Both the position numbers and the translations under genes were made by a program. Positions 25,011 to 33,744 of a stretch of DNA of 64,000 bases are shown piece by piece. This DNA comes from Ruegeria sp. HKCCD8929 (GTDB lineage: Bacteria; Pseudomonadota; Alphaproteobacteria; Rhodobacterales; Rhodobacteraceae). The stretch lies in contig NZ_WPZY01000015.1 of NCBI RefSeq assembly GCF_013031405.1, positions 1 through 64,000 on the forward strand, read 5' to 3'. Every line of letters starts with the position of its first letter. Position 1 is the first letter of the stretch. The notes under the pieces were generated by a model. It did not search any database. It saw only the letters and a list, made by a program, of their open reading frames with translations, and was not told the DNA's origin.

Positions 25011-25559
25011 TTACTTCTGCGGCAGCGGGCCAATCATCATGATCATCTGACGGCCTTCCATCTTCGGCATGTTTTCGATCTTGCCGATGTCCTTGACGTC
25101 CTCGGCCACCCGCTCCAGCAGTTCGCGGCCCAGGTTCTGGTGCGCCATCTCGCGGCCACGGAACCGCAGGGTCACCTTCACCTTGTCGCCGTTTTCAAGG
25201 AACTTGAACACGTTGCGCATCTTCACATCGTAATCGTGGGTGTCGGTGTTGGGCCGAAACTTGACCTCTTTCACCTCGATGATCTTCTGCTTCTTGCGCG
25301 CCTCGCTTTCGCGTTTCTGCTGTTCGTACTTGTACTTGCCGAAATCCATGATCTTGCAGACCGGCGGATTGGCGTTGGGAGAGATCTCCACAAGGTCCAG
25401 ACCTGCGTCATCCGCCATCTGCATGGCCTTGGCGGGATGAACCACCCCGACATTTTCTCCATCGGCGCCGATCAGGCGGATTTCTGGGGCACGGATCTTG
25501 TCGTTGACGCGCGGGCCGGTGTCGCGTTGCGGCGGCGCGTTGTGGGGTCTGCGGGCTAT
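25011..25559 (-). CDS. infC: Translation initiation factor IF-3 (probable ATA start)
   Basis: IF-3 binds the 30S subunit and checks the start codon and initiator tRNA. The N domain runs from [22 protein letters not shown], then the lysine-rich linker [18 protein letters not shown], and the C domain [18 protein letters not shown] through [12 protein letters not shown]. From the codon ATA at 25559-25557 the product is 182 residues, against about 180 for E. coli. AAAGGA lies eight bases before this ATA, and no ATG, GTG or TTG in frame is as well placed. infC is known to use rare starts (AUU in E. coli) for autoregulation. A frame to 25664 would add 35 unlike residues. Confidence 0.92.
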   Translation of the reverse strand: MARRPHNAPPQRDTGPRVNDKIRAPEIRLIGADGENVGVVHPAKAMQMADDAGLDLVEISPNANPPVCKIMDFGKYKYEQQKRESEARKKQKIIEVKEVKFRPNTDTHDYDVKMRNVFKFLENGDKVKVTLRFRGREMAHQNLGRELLERVAEDVKDIGKIENMPKMEGRQMIMMIGPLPQK

Positions 25560-25685
25560 GGGTTCATTCCTTTGGTGATTGCAGAATTTCGAGGCTGGAA
25601 AATAGACCGGGGCGATTGGCGTTTCAACCCGCATCATCCCCGTATTGCAATGATATTTGTGCAAACCTCCGCCGCCGGTCCCGAT

Positions 25686-25841
25686 TCAGCGGGGCGGGCC
25701 ACGGCGAGAGGCGCCGCCCGGACCCAGATCGCGGCGCAGCCATTCCGGCCAGTCGTCTCTGGACCGGGGCAACCACAGGATTGCGGACCGATTTCGCCTC
25801 TGCCTGCGGTTGCGCAGAATTCTGAGAATGGCTCGGATCAT
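25686..25841 (-). CDS. Small arginine-rich hypothetical protein upstream of infC
   Basis: 51 codons from ATG 25841 with AAGGGTG six bases before it. The product is very basic at first (MIRAILRILRNRRQRRNR) and then reads DDWPEWLRRDLG, loosely like the small DUF1127-type proteins of alphaproteobacteria. It lies 126 bases upstream of infC and is divergent from the LysR gene. Its shortness and the GC-rich background mean it may not be a gene; a longer frame on the same strand (25624-25893) is less convincing. Confidence 0.3.
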   Translation of the reverse strand: MIRAILRILRNRRQRRNRSAILWLPRSRDDWPEWLRRDLGPGGASRRGPPR

Positions 25842-25925
25842 GCTGCACCCTTGAAGTTGGTGCAGCAATCATCCGGTGGATTCTAATGTTCATAAATGGA
25901 ATATGGTGTGTATTGTTGTTCAGAA

Positions 25926-26849
25926 ATGAATGTCAGGGATCTCGATTGGGCCGCGCTGGCGGTGTTCAGGCTCGTCGCCGAACTCGGCACGCTCAGCGCT
26001 GCCGCCGAACGGCTGAACATCTCGCAGCCGACGGCGGGCCGCATGATCGCGCGGCTCGAAGCGTCGCTGGGGCTGCGTCTGTTCGATCACGGGCGCCGCG
26101 GGTATCAGCTGACCGATGCCGGGCGTGAGCTGCTGGCGCCTGCCGAGGCGCTTCTCGCCAATGTCGAAGGGTTCCGCCGCTTTGCGTCCGGCCTTGCGTC
26201 GGCGCCGCAGCACCGGCAGGTGCGGATCGCGCTGGGGGAGTGGATGCTCAGCTATGCCGCGCAGCATATCGGGATGCTCGGCAGCGGTCTGAACGGCCTG
26301 TCGCTACAGCTCATGGCCGAGGACCGCTACACGGCATTGCCTTTGGGCGAGGTGGATATCGCGCTGCGCAACCGGGCTCCGACTGAACCCCAACTGGCCG
26401 GAGCAAAACTGGGAACCGCCTCGCGCCTGGTCTACGCCTCGGCGGCATATGTGGAGCAGCACATCGAATGCCGCGATCCCGAAACATGGGGCCGTCAGAT
26501 CTGGGTCGGATATGGCAGCACGCGGCCTGCCTTCGGGGCCACACGCTGGCTGGACCGGGTCCTTCAGGGCAAGCCGCCGCATGTGGTCGTCAACCGGTCC
26601 ACGGCGCTGTTGGACGTTGCCAGATCCGGGCAGGCGATGGCCATTCTGCCCGGCTGGATCGCCGAGTTCGAACCGCTGTGCCGGTTGTCGGCACAGCCCG
26701 AGGCGAGCTCCGAGATGTGGATTGTCCACCGCGCCGATCTCGAAGCCGACCCGGTTCTGCGCAGGATCAGGAACCGCCTGCGCGATCTGTTTGCAGCGCG
26801 ATTGAGCGAGGCGGCGGCGCGTCTGACGCAGCCACCGTCACGGAGCTAG
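25926..26849 (+). CDS. LysR-family transcriptional regulator
   Basis: 307 residues from the ATG at 25926. The N-terminal winged helix is clear: LAVFRLVAELGTLSAAAERLNISQPTAGRMIARLEASLGLRLF, given here only to mark residues 10-50. The rest is a periplasmic-binding-like effector domain (VRIALGEWMLSYA onward). Its stop overlaps that of fpr on the other strand by four bases. It is divergent from the small ORF and infC; its target is not evident, though the neighbouring fpr and sulfur genes are possible. Confidence 0.82.
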   Translation: MNVRDLDWAALAVFRLVAELGTLSAAAERLNISQPTAGRMIARLEASLGLRLFDHGRRGYQLTDAGRELLAPAEALLANVEGFRRFASGLASAPQHRQVRIALGEWMLSYAAQHIGMLGSGLNGLSLQLMAEDRYTALPLGEVDIALRNRAPTEPQLAGAKLGTASRLVYASAAYVEQHIECRDPETWGRQIWVGYGSTRPAFGATRWLDRVLQGKPPHVVVNRSTALLDVARSGQAMAILPGWIAEFEPLCRLSAQPEASSEMWIVHRADLEADPVLRRIRNRLRDLFAARLSEAAARLTQPPSRS

Positions 26850-27679
26850 CCCACAAAGGCCTTTTCGACCACGAATTCCTTGGGCTCGGAATTGGCGCCT
26901 TCGCGCAGCCCGAACTCTTCGAGAATGGCCTTTATGTCATGGTTGAAGGCAAGGCTGCCGCAGACCATGGCGCGGTCGGTTTCGGGCGCGATGCCGCCTT
27001 CGATGCCCAGATCGGCAAACACGGTGCCGTCTTTCAGCAGCTCGGTGATCCGGCCCATCTTGGGGCTCTCTTCCCGTGTGGTGGTCGGGTAGTAGCGGAT
27101 CTTGTCGGCAAAGCCTTCGCCAATCAGTTCGGCCAGCAGCTCGTCTTGACGGATGTCCTCGATCAGTTCGCGGCCATAATCCAGCTCGGCCACGTCGCGG
27201 CAGGTATGGGTGATGATGACCTCGTCATAATCCTCATAGGTCTGCGGCTCGCGGAGCAGCGAAGCAAAGGGCGCAAAACCTGTGCCGGTGGCAAAGAACC
27301 ACAGCCGCTTGCCGGGCAGCAGTGCGTCATGGACCAGTGTGCCCACGGGCTTGGGCCGCAGGATGATCTGATCACCGGGCTTGATGTGCTGCAGTTTCGA
27401 GGTCAGCGGGCCGTCCTGCACCTTGATCGAATAGAATTCCAGCTCTTCGTCCCAGGCGGGGCTGGCGATGGAATAGGCGCGCAGCAGCGGCTTGCCGTTG
27501 TCGCCCAAGAGGCCGATCATCACGAACTCGCCCGAGCGGAAACGCAAGCTGGCCGGCCGCGTCACGCGGAACGAGAACAGCCGGTCGGTCCAGTGCTTCA
27601 CCTCGGTGACGGTCTGGGCGTCGGGCAGAACGGGGGCCTTAACGGCGGTTGCTTCGGTCACGGATTTCATCTCAGTCAT
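26846..27679 (-). CDS. fpr: Ferredoxin--NADP(+) reductase
   Basis: 277 residues of the bacterial subclass. FAD-binding motif RAYSIASP is near residue 80, the NADP-binding start FFATGTGFAPFASLL near 130, and VCGSLAFNHD near 240, with the family's usual C-terminal tail (KEFVVEKAFVG) that covers the flavin. It exchanges electrons between NADPH and ferredoxin or flavodoxin. It lies at the distal end of the sulfur operon, where it could supply electrons to the CysI-type reductase. A 107-base gap separates it from the DUF934 gene, so it may have its own promoter as well. Confidence 0.9.
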   Translation of the reverse strand: MTEMKSVTEATAVKAPVLPDAQTVTEVKHWTDRLFSFRVTRPASLRFRSGEFVMIGLLGDNGKPLLRAYSIASPAWDEELEFYSIKVQDGPLTSKLQHIKPGDQIILRPKPVGTLVHDALLPGKRLWFFATGTGFAPFASLLREPQTYEDYDEVIITHTCRDVAELDYGRELIEDIRQDELLAELIGEGFADKIRYYPTTTREESPKMGRITELLKDGTVFADLGIEGGIAPETDRAMVCGSLAFNHDIKAILEEFGLREGANSEPKEFVVEKAFVG

Positions 27680-27786
27680 TATGTCAATACCGGTCAGCTA
27701 AACCGGCGCCTCTCCATATTCTTTGATATACGTCATGAAAAGGAGAATGTCTCCCCGTTTCATTGGTGTACAAACGGTTCCAGATT

Positions 27787-28194
27787 TCAGCCGCGCAGGC
27801 GGGCCTGATAGTTGTGCGCCTGCCAGTCGGAACGGGCGAGCCATTGGTCCTCGGGCTGACGGGTGGCCAGGGCCTGATCGATCTCGACCTCGTCAAAGCC
27901 GCTGCGCCGCGCCATGGCATATTGGTCGGCCAGCACATGACCCTTGGCACGCAGGCGGCCGGTATAACCTTTCAGGCGCAACGTGCGGGCGATGGTAAAC
28001 CCGCGCCCGTCGGCAAAGGACGGGAAATCCACCCGCACCATTTTCACACCGCCCAGCCGCTCGGCCAGATCGTCGGGGTCGATGTCCGAACCCACGTCCA
28101 GTGCCACAACGTCGTTCGCGGCATCGTCCAGGGTGACAAAGCCATCGGTCCAGTCATCGGGTGCAAAGCCCTCGTCAGTCACGATCACATTCAT
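27787..28194 (-). CDS. DUF934 protein of the sulfite-reduction operon
   Basis: 135 residues beginning MNVIVTDEGFAPDDW. Family landmarks are DVGSDIDPDDLAERLGGVKMVRVDFPSFADGRGF and ARTLRLKGYTGRLRAKGHVLADQYAMARRSGFDEVE, which fit DUF934. Such genes sit between or next to cysH and cysI in many proteobacteria, and the protein is presumed to help sulfite or nitrite reductase, but the biochemical role is unknown. The start overlaps the cysH stop by four bases. Confidence 0.85.
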   Translation of the reverse strand: MNVIVTDEGFAPDDWTDGFVTLDDAANDVVALDVGSDIDPDDLAERLGGVKMVRVDFPSFADGRGFTIARTLRLKGYTGRLRAKGHVLADQYAMARRSGFDEVEIDQALATRQPEDQWLARSDWQAHNYQARLRG

Positions 28195-28952
28195 TGCTTC
28201 TCTCCAACGCGGACCATCTTGCCATCGACGAAATGGATGCCGCATTCTTCCTTGTTCTCATCGCGCCAGCGTCCGGCACGGGGGTCTTCACCATCCTTCA
28301 CCGGCGAGGTGCAGGGCGCACAGCCGATCGAAGGATATCCCTTGGCCACCAGCGGATGCCGGGGCAGGCGGTTTTCTTCCATATAGGCGCGCACATCCTC
28401 GGGCGCCCAATGGGCCAGCGGGTTGACCTTGATCCGGCCCGTGCCGTCCTCGACCTCGAAGAATTCCATCGCCGCGCGCGTGCCCGACTGGAACCGCTTG
28501 CGTCCGGTGATCCAGCCGTCATAGCCCGATAGCGCCCGCTGCAGGGGAATGGTCTTGCGCAGCACACAGCAGGCGTCGGTGTCGCGCAGATGCAGCGCGC
28601 CATAAGGATCGTCGCGATCAAGATCCTCGTCGGCCGCACGGATGATCTGCACATTGCGCAGCCCCAGCCGCTCGCTCACCTCCTGCTGATAGACCAGCGT
28701 TTCGGTGAACAGCATCTGGGTGTCGATGAACAGCACCGGGGTCGCCTTGTCGATCACCGCCGCCATGTGCAGCAACACCACCGACTCCGCGCCGAAGCTG
28801 GACACCAGCGCGATCCGCCCGGCCTCCTCCAGCGCTCCATGCATCACGTCATGGGCGCTGTGGTGGCGGAACCGGGCGTTCAGCGCGGCGACCTTTTCGG
28901 TCAGCGCGCTGCGATCCCGGCCCAGCTCGGTCTGAATCTCGTCAAGCGGCAT
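28191..28952 (-). CDS. cysH: Assimilatory adenylyl-sulfate (APS) / PAPS reductase
   Basis: 253 residues. It has the PP-loop-related SSFGAESVVLLHM near 51 and the thiol that attacks the sulfonucleotide in EECGIHF (Cys237). Cys128-Cys129 and Cys211-x-x-Cys214 are the CC...CxxC ligands of a [4Fe-4S] cluster, which marks the APS-reducing type rather than the E. coli PAPS type. The ATG at 28952 (MPLDEIQTEL) overlaps the end of cysI by 11 bases, so the two are coupled. It makes sulfite for the next enzyme. Confidence 0.9.
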   Translation of the reverse strand: MPLDEIQTELGRDRSALTEKVAALNARFRHHSAHDVMHGALEEAGRIALVSSFGAESVVLLHMAAVIDKATPVLFIDTQMLFTETLVYQQEVSERLGLRNVQIIRAADEDLDRDDPYGALHLRDTDACCVLRKTIPLQRALSGYDGWITGRKRFQSGTRAAMEFFEVEDGTGRIKVNPLAHWAPEDVRAYMEENRLPRHPLVAKGYPSIGCAPCTSPVKDGEDPRAGRWRDENKEECGIHFVDGKMVRVGEKQ

Positions 28953-30606
28953 TTGCCTGAGCCTCGGGGTAGAGGGCGGCCTTGAACGGCGCCATGCCCA
29001 GACGGCGGTAGGTCTGCAAAAAGGTCTCGTCCGCATCGCTGCGCAGGTCGAGATAGGCGTAGATCAGGCGCTCGATGGCCGGCACGATCTCGTCATACGA
29101 GAAACCGGGGCCCGCGCGCTCGCCGATGGCAGCGGTTTCGGTGCCGTCACCGCCCAGCGTGATCTGGTAATTCTCCACGCCCGCACGATCCAGACCCAGA
29201 ATGCCGATATGACCCACATGGTGATGCCCGCAGGCATTGATGCAGCCCGAGATCTTGATCTTCAGGTGGCCGATATCATGCTCCAGCTTCAGTTCGTCGA
29301 ACCGGGTCGCGATCTGTTCGGCAACCGGGATCGAACGGGCCGTGGCCAGCGCGCAGTAATCCATACCGGGGCAGGCGATGATGTCGCTGATCAGGCCGAT
29401 ATTCGCGGTGGCCAGGCCATGCTCTTTCAGCTTGGCGTGGATCGCGGGCAGGTCCGCTTTGTGGACATGCGGCAGGATCACGTTCTGCTCATGGCTGATG
29501 CGCAGCTCGTCATAGGCAAACTCCTGTGCCAGATCGGCCATCACCTGCATCTGCTCGGCGGTGGCATCGCCCGGCGTATGCCCGTGCTTCTTGATCGAGA
29601 TCGTAACGATCGCATGATCGGCCTTCTTGTGCGGCGCGATATTGGTGTCGACCCACGACCGGAACACCGGATCGTTGCTGTAGGCACCCTCGAAGGCAGC
29701 CACCGAGCCGTCGCGGAATGCGGGCGGCGCAAAATGCCCCTTGATCTCGTCCAGCAGCGCCATGTCGGCGCCCTTGAACTGCGGGCGCACCTTGAGGAAG
29801 CGCTCGTTCACCTTGGCGCGGATGGCGTCGATGCCATGCTCGTGCACGGTGATCTTGATGCGCGCCTTGTACTTGTTGTCGCGGCGGCCGATCTGGTTCC
29901 AGACCGAAACTGTGGCTTCCAGATAGGCCAGCAGGTCGTCGAAGGCGACGAATTCGGACAGTTCCTTGCCGATCATCGGAGTGCGGCCCAGACCGCCACC
30001 GACGATGACGCGGGCGCCCAACACGCCGTCACGCTCGACCAGTTGCAGGCCGATATCATGCGCCTTGATCACGGCGCGGTCGTTTTCACTGCCGGTGATG
30101 GCGATCTTGAACTTGCGCGGCATGAACTGGAATTCCGGGTGATCGGTCGACCACTGGCGCAGCAGTTCGGCATAAGGGCGCGGATCAGCGACCTCATCCG
30201 CGGCGGCCCCGGCGAAGTGATCGGCAGTCACGTTGCGGATGGTGTTTCCGCTGGTCTGAATGGCGTGCAGCCCAACCTCGGCCAGCGCGTCCAGCATATC
30301 CGGCACATCGCGCAGCTTTGGCCAGTTGTACTGGATGTTCTGACGGGTGGTGAAATGGCCGTACCCCTTGTCCCACTTCTCGGCCAGCAATGCGAGCTGC
30401 CGCATCTGGTCGCTCGAAAGCGTGCCATAGGGGATCGCAACCCGCAGCATATAGGCGTGCAGTTGCAGATACAGACCGTTCATCAAGCGCAGCGGCTTGA
30501 ATTCATCCTCGGTCAGCGACCCGTCGATGCGGCGCTCGACCTGGGCGCGGAACTGCGCGTTGCGCTCGGCGAGGAAGGCTTTGTCGAACTCGGAGTAGCG
30601 ATACAT
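28942..30606 (-). CDS. cysI: Sulfite reductase hemoprotein (nitrite/sulfite reductase family)
   Basis: 554 residues with two-fold repeated ferredoxin-like and siroheme domains. The siroheme and [4Fe-4S] ligand motifs are CPGMDYC (C-x5-C) and SGCINACGHHHVG (C-x3-C) in the second half; the substrate-binding region includes FTTRQNIQYNW near residue 85. It reduces sulfite to sulfide. The neighbouring cobA (siroheme precursor), cysH and DUF934 genes support sulfite over nitrite. No CysJ flavoprotein is encoded here, so electrons probably come from ferredoxin, and fpr lies nearby. Confidence 0.9.
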   Translation of the reverse strand: MYRYSEFDKAFLAERNAQFRAQVERRIDGSLTEDEFKPLRLMNGLYLQLHAYMLRVAIPYGTLSSDQMRQLALLAEKWDKGYGHFTTRQNIQYNWPKLRDVPDMLDALAEVGLHAIQTSGNTIRNVTADHFAGAAADEVADPRPYAELLRQWSTDHPEFQFMPRKFKIAITGSENDRAVIKAHDIGLQLVERDGVLGARVIVGGGLGRTPMIGKELSEFVAFDDLLAYLEATVSVWNQIGRRDNKYKARIKITVHEHGIDAIRAKVNERFLKVRPQFKGADMALLDEIKGHFAPPAFRDGSVAAFEGAYSNDPVFRSWVDTNIAPHKKADHAIVTISIKKHGHTPGDATAEQMQVMADLAQEFAYDELRISHEQNVILPHVHKADLPAIHAKLKEHGLATANIGLISDIIACPGMDYCALATARSIPVAEQIATRFDELKLEHDIGHLKIKISGCINACGHHHVGHIGILGLDRAGVENYQITLGGDGTETAAIGERAGPGFSYDEIVPAIERLIYAYLDLRSDADETFLQTYRRLGMAPFKAALYPEAQANAA

Positions 30607-30666
30607 GATTTGCTGTCCTTGTTGCAGCCCCGGATCCGGGGCCTTGATGGGGAGATAGGATCTGTC

Positions 30667-30981
30667 TCAGACCCGGGGCTGCGGAGAGGATTCCTGTTTG
30701 CCGTGGGCATAGTTGGACGGACCAGTCCGGCGGAAATCCTCCCTGAAATGGGTGGGTTCGGGGCCGTGCTCACCGGCCACCGCGTCGGCCAGATAGGCGC
30801 CGACGATCTTGGCTGCCTGCCGCTCGGCATCCAGCAGACGCACCTGCGCATGGGCCTCATCGGTGATCAGCTCGGCCTCGGCCAGATCCCGCGACCAGCG
30901 GTCATCCTCGGTCAGATAGATCACGTCGCCGTCCAGCAGGTCATTGGCGGTCACGACTTTGGGGGTAAAAGCGCGGGCCAT
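30667..30981 (-). CDS. DUF2849 protein of the cys operon
   Basis: 104 residues: MARAFTPKVVTANDLLDGDVIYL, then WSRDLAEAELITDEAHAQVRLLDAE. These are DUF2849 features, a small alphaproteobacterial family almost always found between the siroheme methyltransferase and the sulfite reductase genes. Function is unknown. Its start overlaps the cobA stop by one base (TGATG), so translation is coupled. Confidence 0.8.
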   Translation of the reverse strand: MARAFTPKVVTANDLLDGDVIYLTEDDRWSRDLAEAELITDEAHAQVRLLDAERQAAKIVGAYLADAVAGEHGPEPTHFREDFRRTGPSNYAHGKQESSPQPRV

Positions 30982-31757
30982 CAGGCAAGCTCCTTGTTGA
31001 ATTCACTCAGGGCCGTCGCCGCGTCGCGCGGGGCAAGGCCATAAAACATCAGCGCCGGGCCATCCATGCGGGCCTCGGCCAGATCGGCGGGCAGGGTGTC
31101 GAGCGTGGTCGCCAGCACTCGCTGTTCGGGGCGCGAAGCGTTCTCGACCAGCGTCACCGGCGTGGCGCGGTCGGCGCCGTGCATGATCAGACGGCCCTGT
31201 ACGAAGCGGGCGGATTTCTTACCCATGTAAATGGCAGCCACCTCACCCGGACGCGCCAGCGCGGCCCAGTCATGATCGGCAAAGCCCTTCATGTCGTGCC
31301 CGGTCAGGAACCGGACCGAGGAGTTGCGTCCCCGTCGCGTCAGGCTCTGCCCGATCCCGGCAACCGCGGCGGACGCGGCGGTAATGCCGGGTACGATGCG
31401 CCAGGAGATGCCCGCAGCTTGGACCGCCTCGATTTCTTCATCCAGACGGCCAAAGACAGTGGGATCACCGGATTTCAGCCGCACCACTTGCTTGCCGCCC
31501 AAGGCATACTCCACCAGCAGAGCGTCGATATCCGCCTGCTTCCAGGAGGGCCCGAACCCGGCCTTGCCCACATCCATCAGCACAGCGGTCTTGCCCGCCA
31601 GCGCCAGCACCGCGTCGCTGATCAGCCGGTCGTGCAACACCACGTCCGCCCGCTCGAACGCACGCAGCGCCTTGAGCGTCAGAAGCTCGGGATCGCCCGG
31701 GCCCGCGCCGACAAAGTCGACATGGCCCTTGATCCGGTATGTGTTGGCGTGATGCAT
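30981..31757 (-). CDS. cobA: Uroporphyrinogen-III C-methyltransferase (siroheme synthesis)
   Basis: 258 residues. SAM-binding VDFVGAGPGDPELLTLKAL lies at the N terminus, with VLHDRLIS, VVRLKSGDPTVFGR, VPGITAASAA and YMGKK following in family order. It matches the C-terminal methylase half of E. coli CysG only; the dehydrogenase-ferrochelatase half is not here. It makes precorrin-2, the precursor of the siroheme used by CysI. The start at 31757 (MHHANTY) was chosen; the long upstream frame is shadow sequence inside the Lrp gene. It heads the operon. Confidence 0.88.
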   Translation of the reverse strand: MHHANTYRIKGHVDFVGAGPGDPELLTLKALRAFERADVVLHDRLISDAVLALAGKTAVLMDVGKAGFGPSWKQADIDALLVEYALGGKQVVRLKSGDPTVFGRLDEEIEAVQAAGISWRIVPGITAASAAVAGIGQSLTRRGRNSSVRFLTGHDMKGFADHDWAALARPGEVAAIYMGKKSARFVQGRLIMHGADRATPVTLVENASRPEQRVLATTLDTLPADLAEARMDGPALMFYGLAPRDAATALSEFNKELA

Positions 31758-31905
31758 CGAATTACGTCTCTGCGGTGCTGTTTGACTTGACCTGCAATAT
31801 AGGAAATATTCCCGGTTAATCGCCATATGGGCGGATAAATAAGGACATACGTTCCGATTTGACGGATGATCGGAACGCCGGTTTGGAAAGAAGGGAAAAT
31901 CAGGA

Positions 31906-32373
31906 ATGTCGGTGCGGATAGACGACACGGATCGGAAAATTCTGGCCGAGCTGCAGCGCGACGCCAGCCAGTCGCTGGATGAAATCGCCAGCCGCGTGGG
32001 CAGTTCCAAGACGCCGGTCTGGAATCGCATCCGCAAGCTGCGCGGCGCAGGGGTGATAGGTCAGCAGACGGTGCTGCTGGATGCCGAGGCGCTGGGGTTC
32101 GAGGCCTGCTTTTTCGTGCTGATCCGAACCTCGGAACACGAGGCGGAATGGCAGAAACGGTTCCTGCAGGCACTGCGTGACCGACCCGAGGTGCAGGAGG
32201 CGCACCGGCTGGCTGGAGATATCGATTACATCCTGAAAGTACGGGTAAAAAACGCCCGCGCTTATGACGCTTTCTACCAGGCGCTGATCTCGGAAGTGCG
32301 GGTGCATAACGTCACCGCGCTTTTGTCGATGGAAGAGATCAAGTCGACGACCATGCTGCCCCTGTCGGTCTGA
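31906..32373 (+). CDS. Lrp/AsnC-family transcriptional regulator
   Basis: 155 residues. The N-terminal helix-turn-helix reads DRKILAELQRDASQSLDEIASRVGSSKTPVWNRIRKL (residues 9-45), and the C-terminal RAM ligand domain includes VQEAHRLAGDIDYILKVRV. It is divergent from the cobA-cys operon, with about 148 A/T-rich bases between, and probably controls it in response to a sulfur amino acid such as cysteine. That role is inferred from position. Confidence 0.88.
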   Translation: MSVRIDDTDRKILAELQRDASQSLDEIASRVGSSKTPVWNRIRKLRGAGVIGQQTVLLDAEALGFEACFFVLIRTSEHEAEWQKRFLQALRDRPEVQEAHRLAGDIDYILKVRVKNARAYDAFYQALISEVRVHNVTALLSMEEIKSTTMLPLSV

Positions 32374-32402
32374 GCAGGGGGCGCTGCCCCCATCGCGCTG
32401 TG

Positions 32403-32492
32403 CGCGATTCCCCCGGGATATTTTCAAACAGAAGAAGGATTGAGCGGCGCATCTTCTTCTGTTCACAAATATCCCAGCCGGAGGCATCGCGC
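32403..32492. repeat. Long imperfect inverted repeat between convergent genes (bidirectional terminator)
   Basis: The left arm (32403-32437) reads GCGCGAT, CCCCCGGGATATTT and AACAGAAGAAG. The right arm (32453-32492) is its near reverse complement, CTTCTTCTGTT, AAATATCCC and ATCGCGC, around a 15-base loop. The core 23-base arms match at about 20 positions. It separates the 3' ends of the Lrp gene and the P450 gene, so it may stop transcripts from both sides. Text of this kind is familiar to me from intergenic spaces of Roseobacter genomes. Confidence 0.6.
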
Positions 32493-32515
32493 ATCGCGCG
32501 ATAGAAGGGATGGGC

Positions 32516-33697
32516 TCAGCGCTCGGCCATCAGGCGGGTCTGCCCGTGGAAATGATAGCTGTTGGAGTATTCGGGTGGCTCGGTCAGGCGCAGGTTGGGG
32601 CAGCGCTCAAACAGGATTGGCAGCGCGATGCGCATTTCCAACCGCGCAAGCGGGGCGCCGACGCAGAAATGCAGCCCGCCGCCGAAGGCCGCATTGGTCT
32701 GGATGGGACGCGTGGGATCGAAGGTCTCGGGGTCGGTCCAGATCGCCGGATCGCGGTTTGCCGCGCCGAGCAGCAGTGCCACCTGATCGCCGCGCCGGAA
32801 GGTATGGCCAAAGGCCTCGACCTCTTCATAAGCATAGCGGGTAAACATGTGCAGCGGCGGGTCGTGACGGAGGATTTCCTCGACGGTGGTGTCGATCGTC
32901 CCGGGCCGTAGGGCGCCTGGCCCGGTGCCGGTTTCAAGCAGGGTTTTCACCCCGTTACCGATGGCATGCACGGTTGCCTCATGCCCCGCGTTCAGAAGCA
33001 GGATACAGGTGGCGATCAACTCGTCACTCGACAGGCGCTCGCCTTCTTCCTCCGCCGCGATCAGGCGGGTGATTAAATCGTCGTGCGGATCGCTTCGCCG
33101 CTTTTCCACATAATCGCGCAGAAAGGCGGTGAACTCCTGTGCCGCGCGGGCAGCGGCATATTCGGTCTCGCGGGTCCGGCTGGCCTGGTACATCGCGACC
33201 ATGGCGTGCGACCAGTCCAGCAATTGCGGCGCCATCGCCTCGGGCACGCCCAGCAGGCGGCAAATGGTGATCACCGGCACCTGCGTGCAATAGGCGTCGA
33301 GCAGGTCGAACGGACCCTCCGGGAAAGCGTCGATCAACTGGTGGCACAGGGTCTCGATATCTGGCGCCAGCGCCGAGATCGCCCGCGAGGTGAAGGCGCG
33401 CAGCACCAGTGCGCGCAGGCGGGTGTGGCGGGGTGGCTCGGCCTCGAGCAGGGAATGCGCTTCGATCGCCAACCACGGGGCGAGATGGGCAGGGCCTTCG
33501 GTCGCCATCTCGGGCGGCACCTCGCGGCCAAAGCAGCGGTCGCGGAAGAGGGTGTGCACCGCCTCATGGGTGAAGGCGGCGGGCATGTCGTATTCGTCCC
33601 AGAACAGCAGATCGCCCTCGGCCCGGGCGCTCGCGTAGAACGGGTAGGGGTTCTGGACAAAACCGGGCTCGGTCGGGTCTTGGCGCACTCTCTTCAT
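32516..33697 (-). CDS. Cytochrome P450
   Basis: 393 residues, a soluble bacterial class I P450. The heme-thiolate motif is FGGGLHFCVGAPLAR near residue 345; the I-helix oxygen-activation site is LLNAGHEATVHAIGN near 240 (A-G-H-E-A-T); the PERF-type region is DPETFDPTRP. The ExxR pair lies in TVEEILRHDPP. No ferredoxin or ferredoxin reductase gene is adjacent. The substrate is unknown. It is divergent from dctB with 47 bases between. Confidence 0.9.
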   Translation of the reverse strand: MKRVRQDPTEPGFVQNPYPFYASARAEGDLLFWDEYDMPAAFTHEAVHTLFRDRCFGREVPPEMATEGPAHLAPWLAIEAHSLLEAEPPRHTRLRALVLRAFTSRAISALAPDIETLCHQLIDAFPEGPFDLLDAYCTQVPVITICRLLGVPEAMAPQLLDWSHAMVAMYQASRTRETEYAAARAAQEFTAFLRDYVEKRRSDPHDDLITRLIAAEEEGERLSSDELIATCILLLNAGHEATVHAIGNGVKTLLETGTGPGALRPGTIDTTVEEILRHDPPLHMFTRYAYEEVEAFGHTFRRGDQVALLLGAANRDPAIWTDPETFDPTRPIQTNAAFGGGLHFCVGAPLARLEMRIALPILFERCPNLRLTEPPEYSNSYHFHGQTRLMAER

Positions 33698-33744
33698 CCG
33701 GCGCAGACTTGCCTTGGGCGCCGGTCAATGCAAGACCCTATGTC

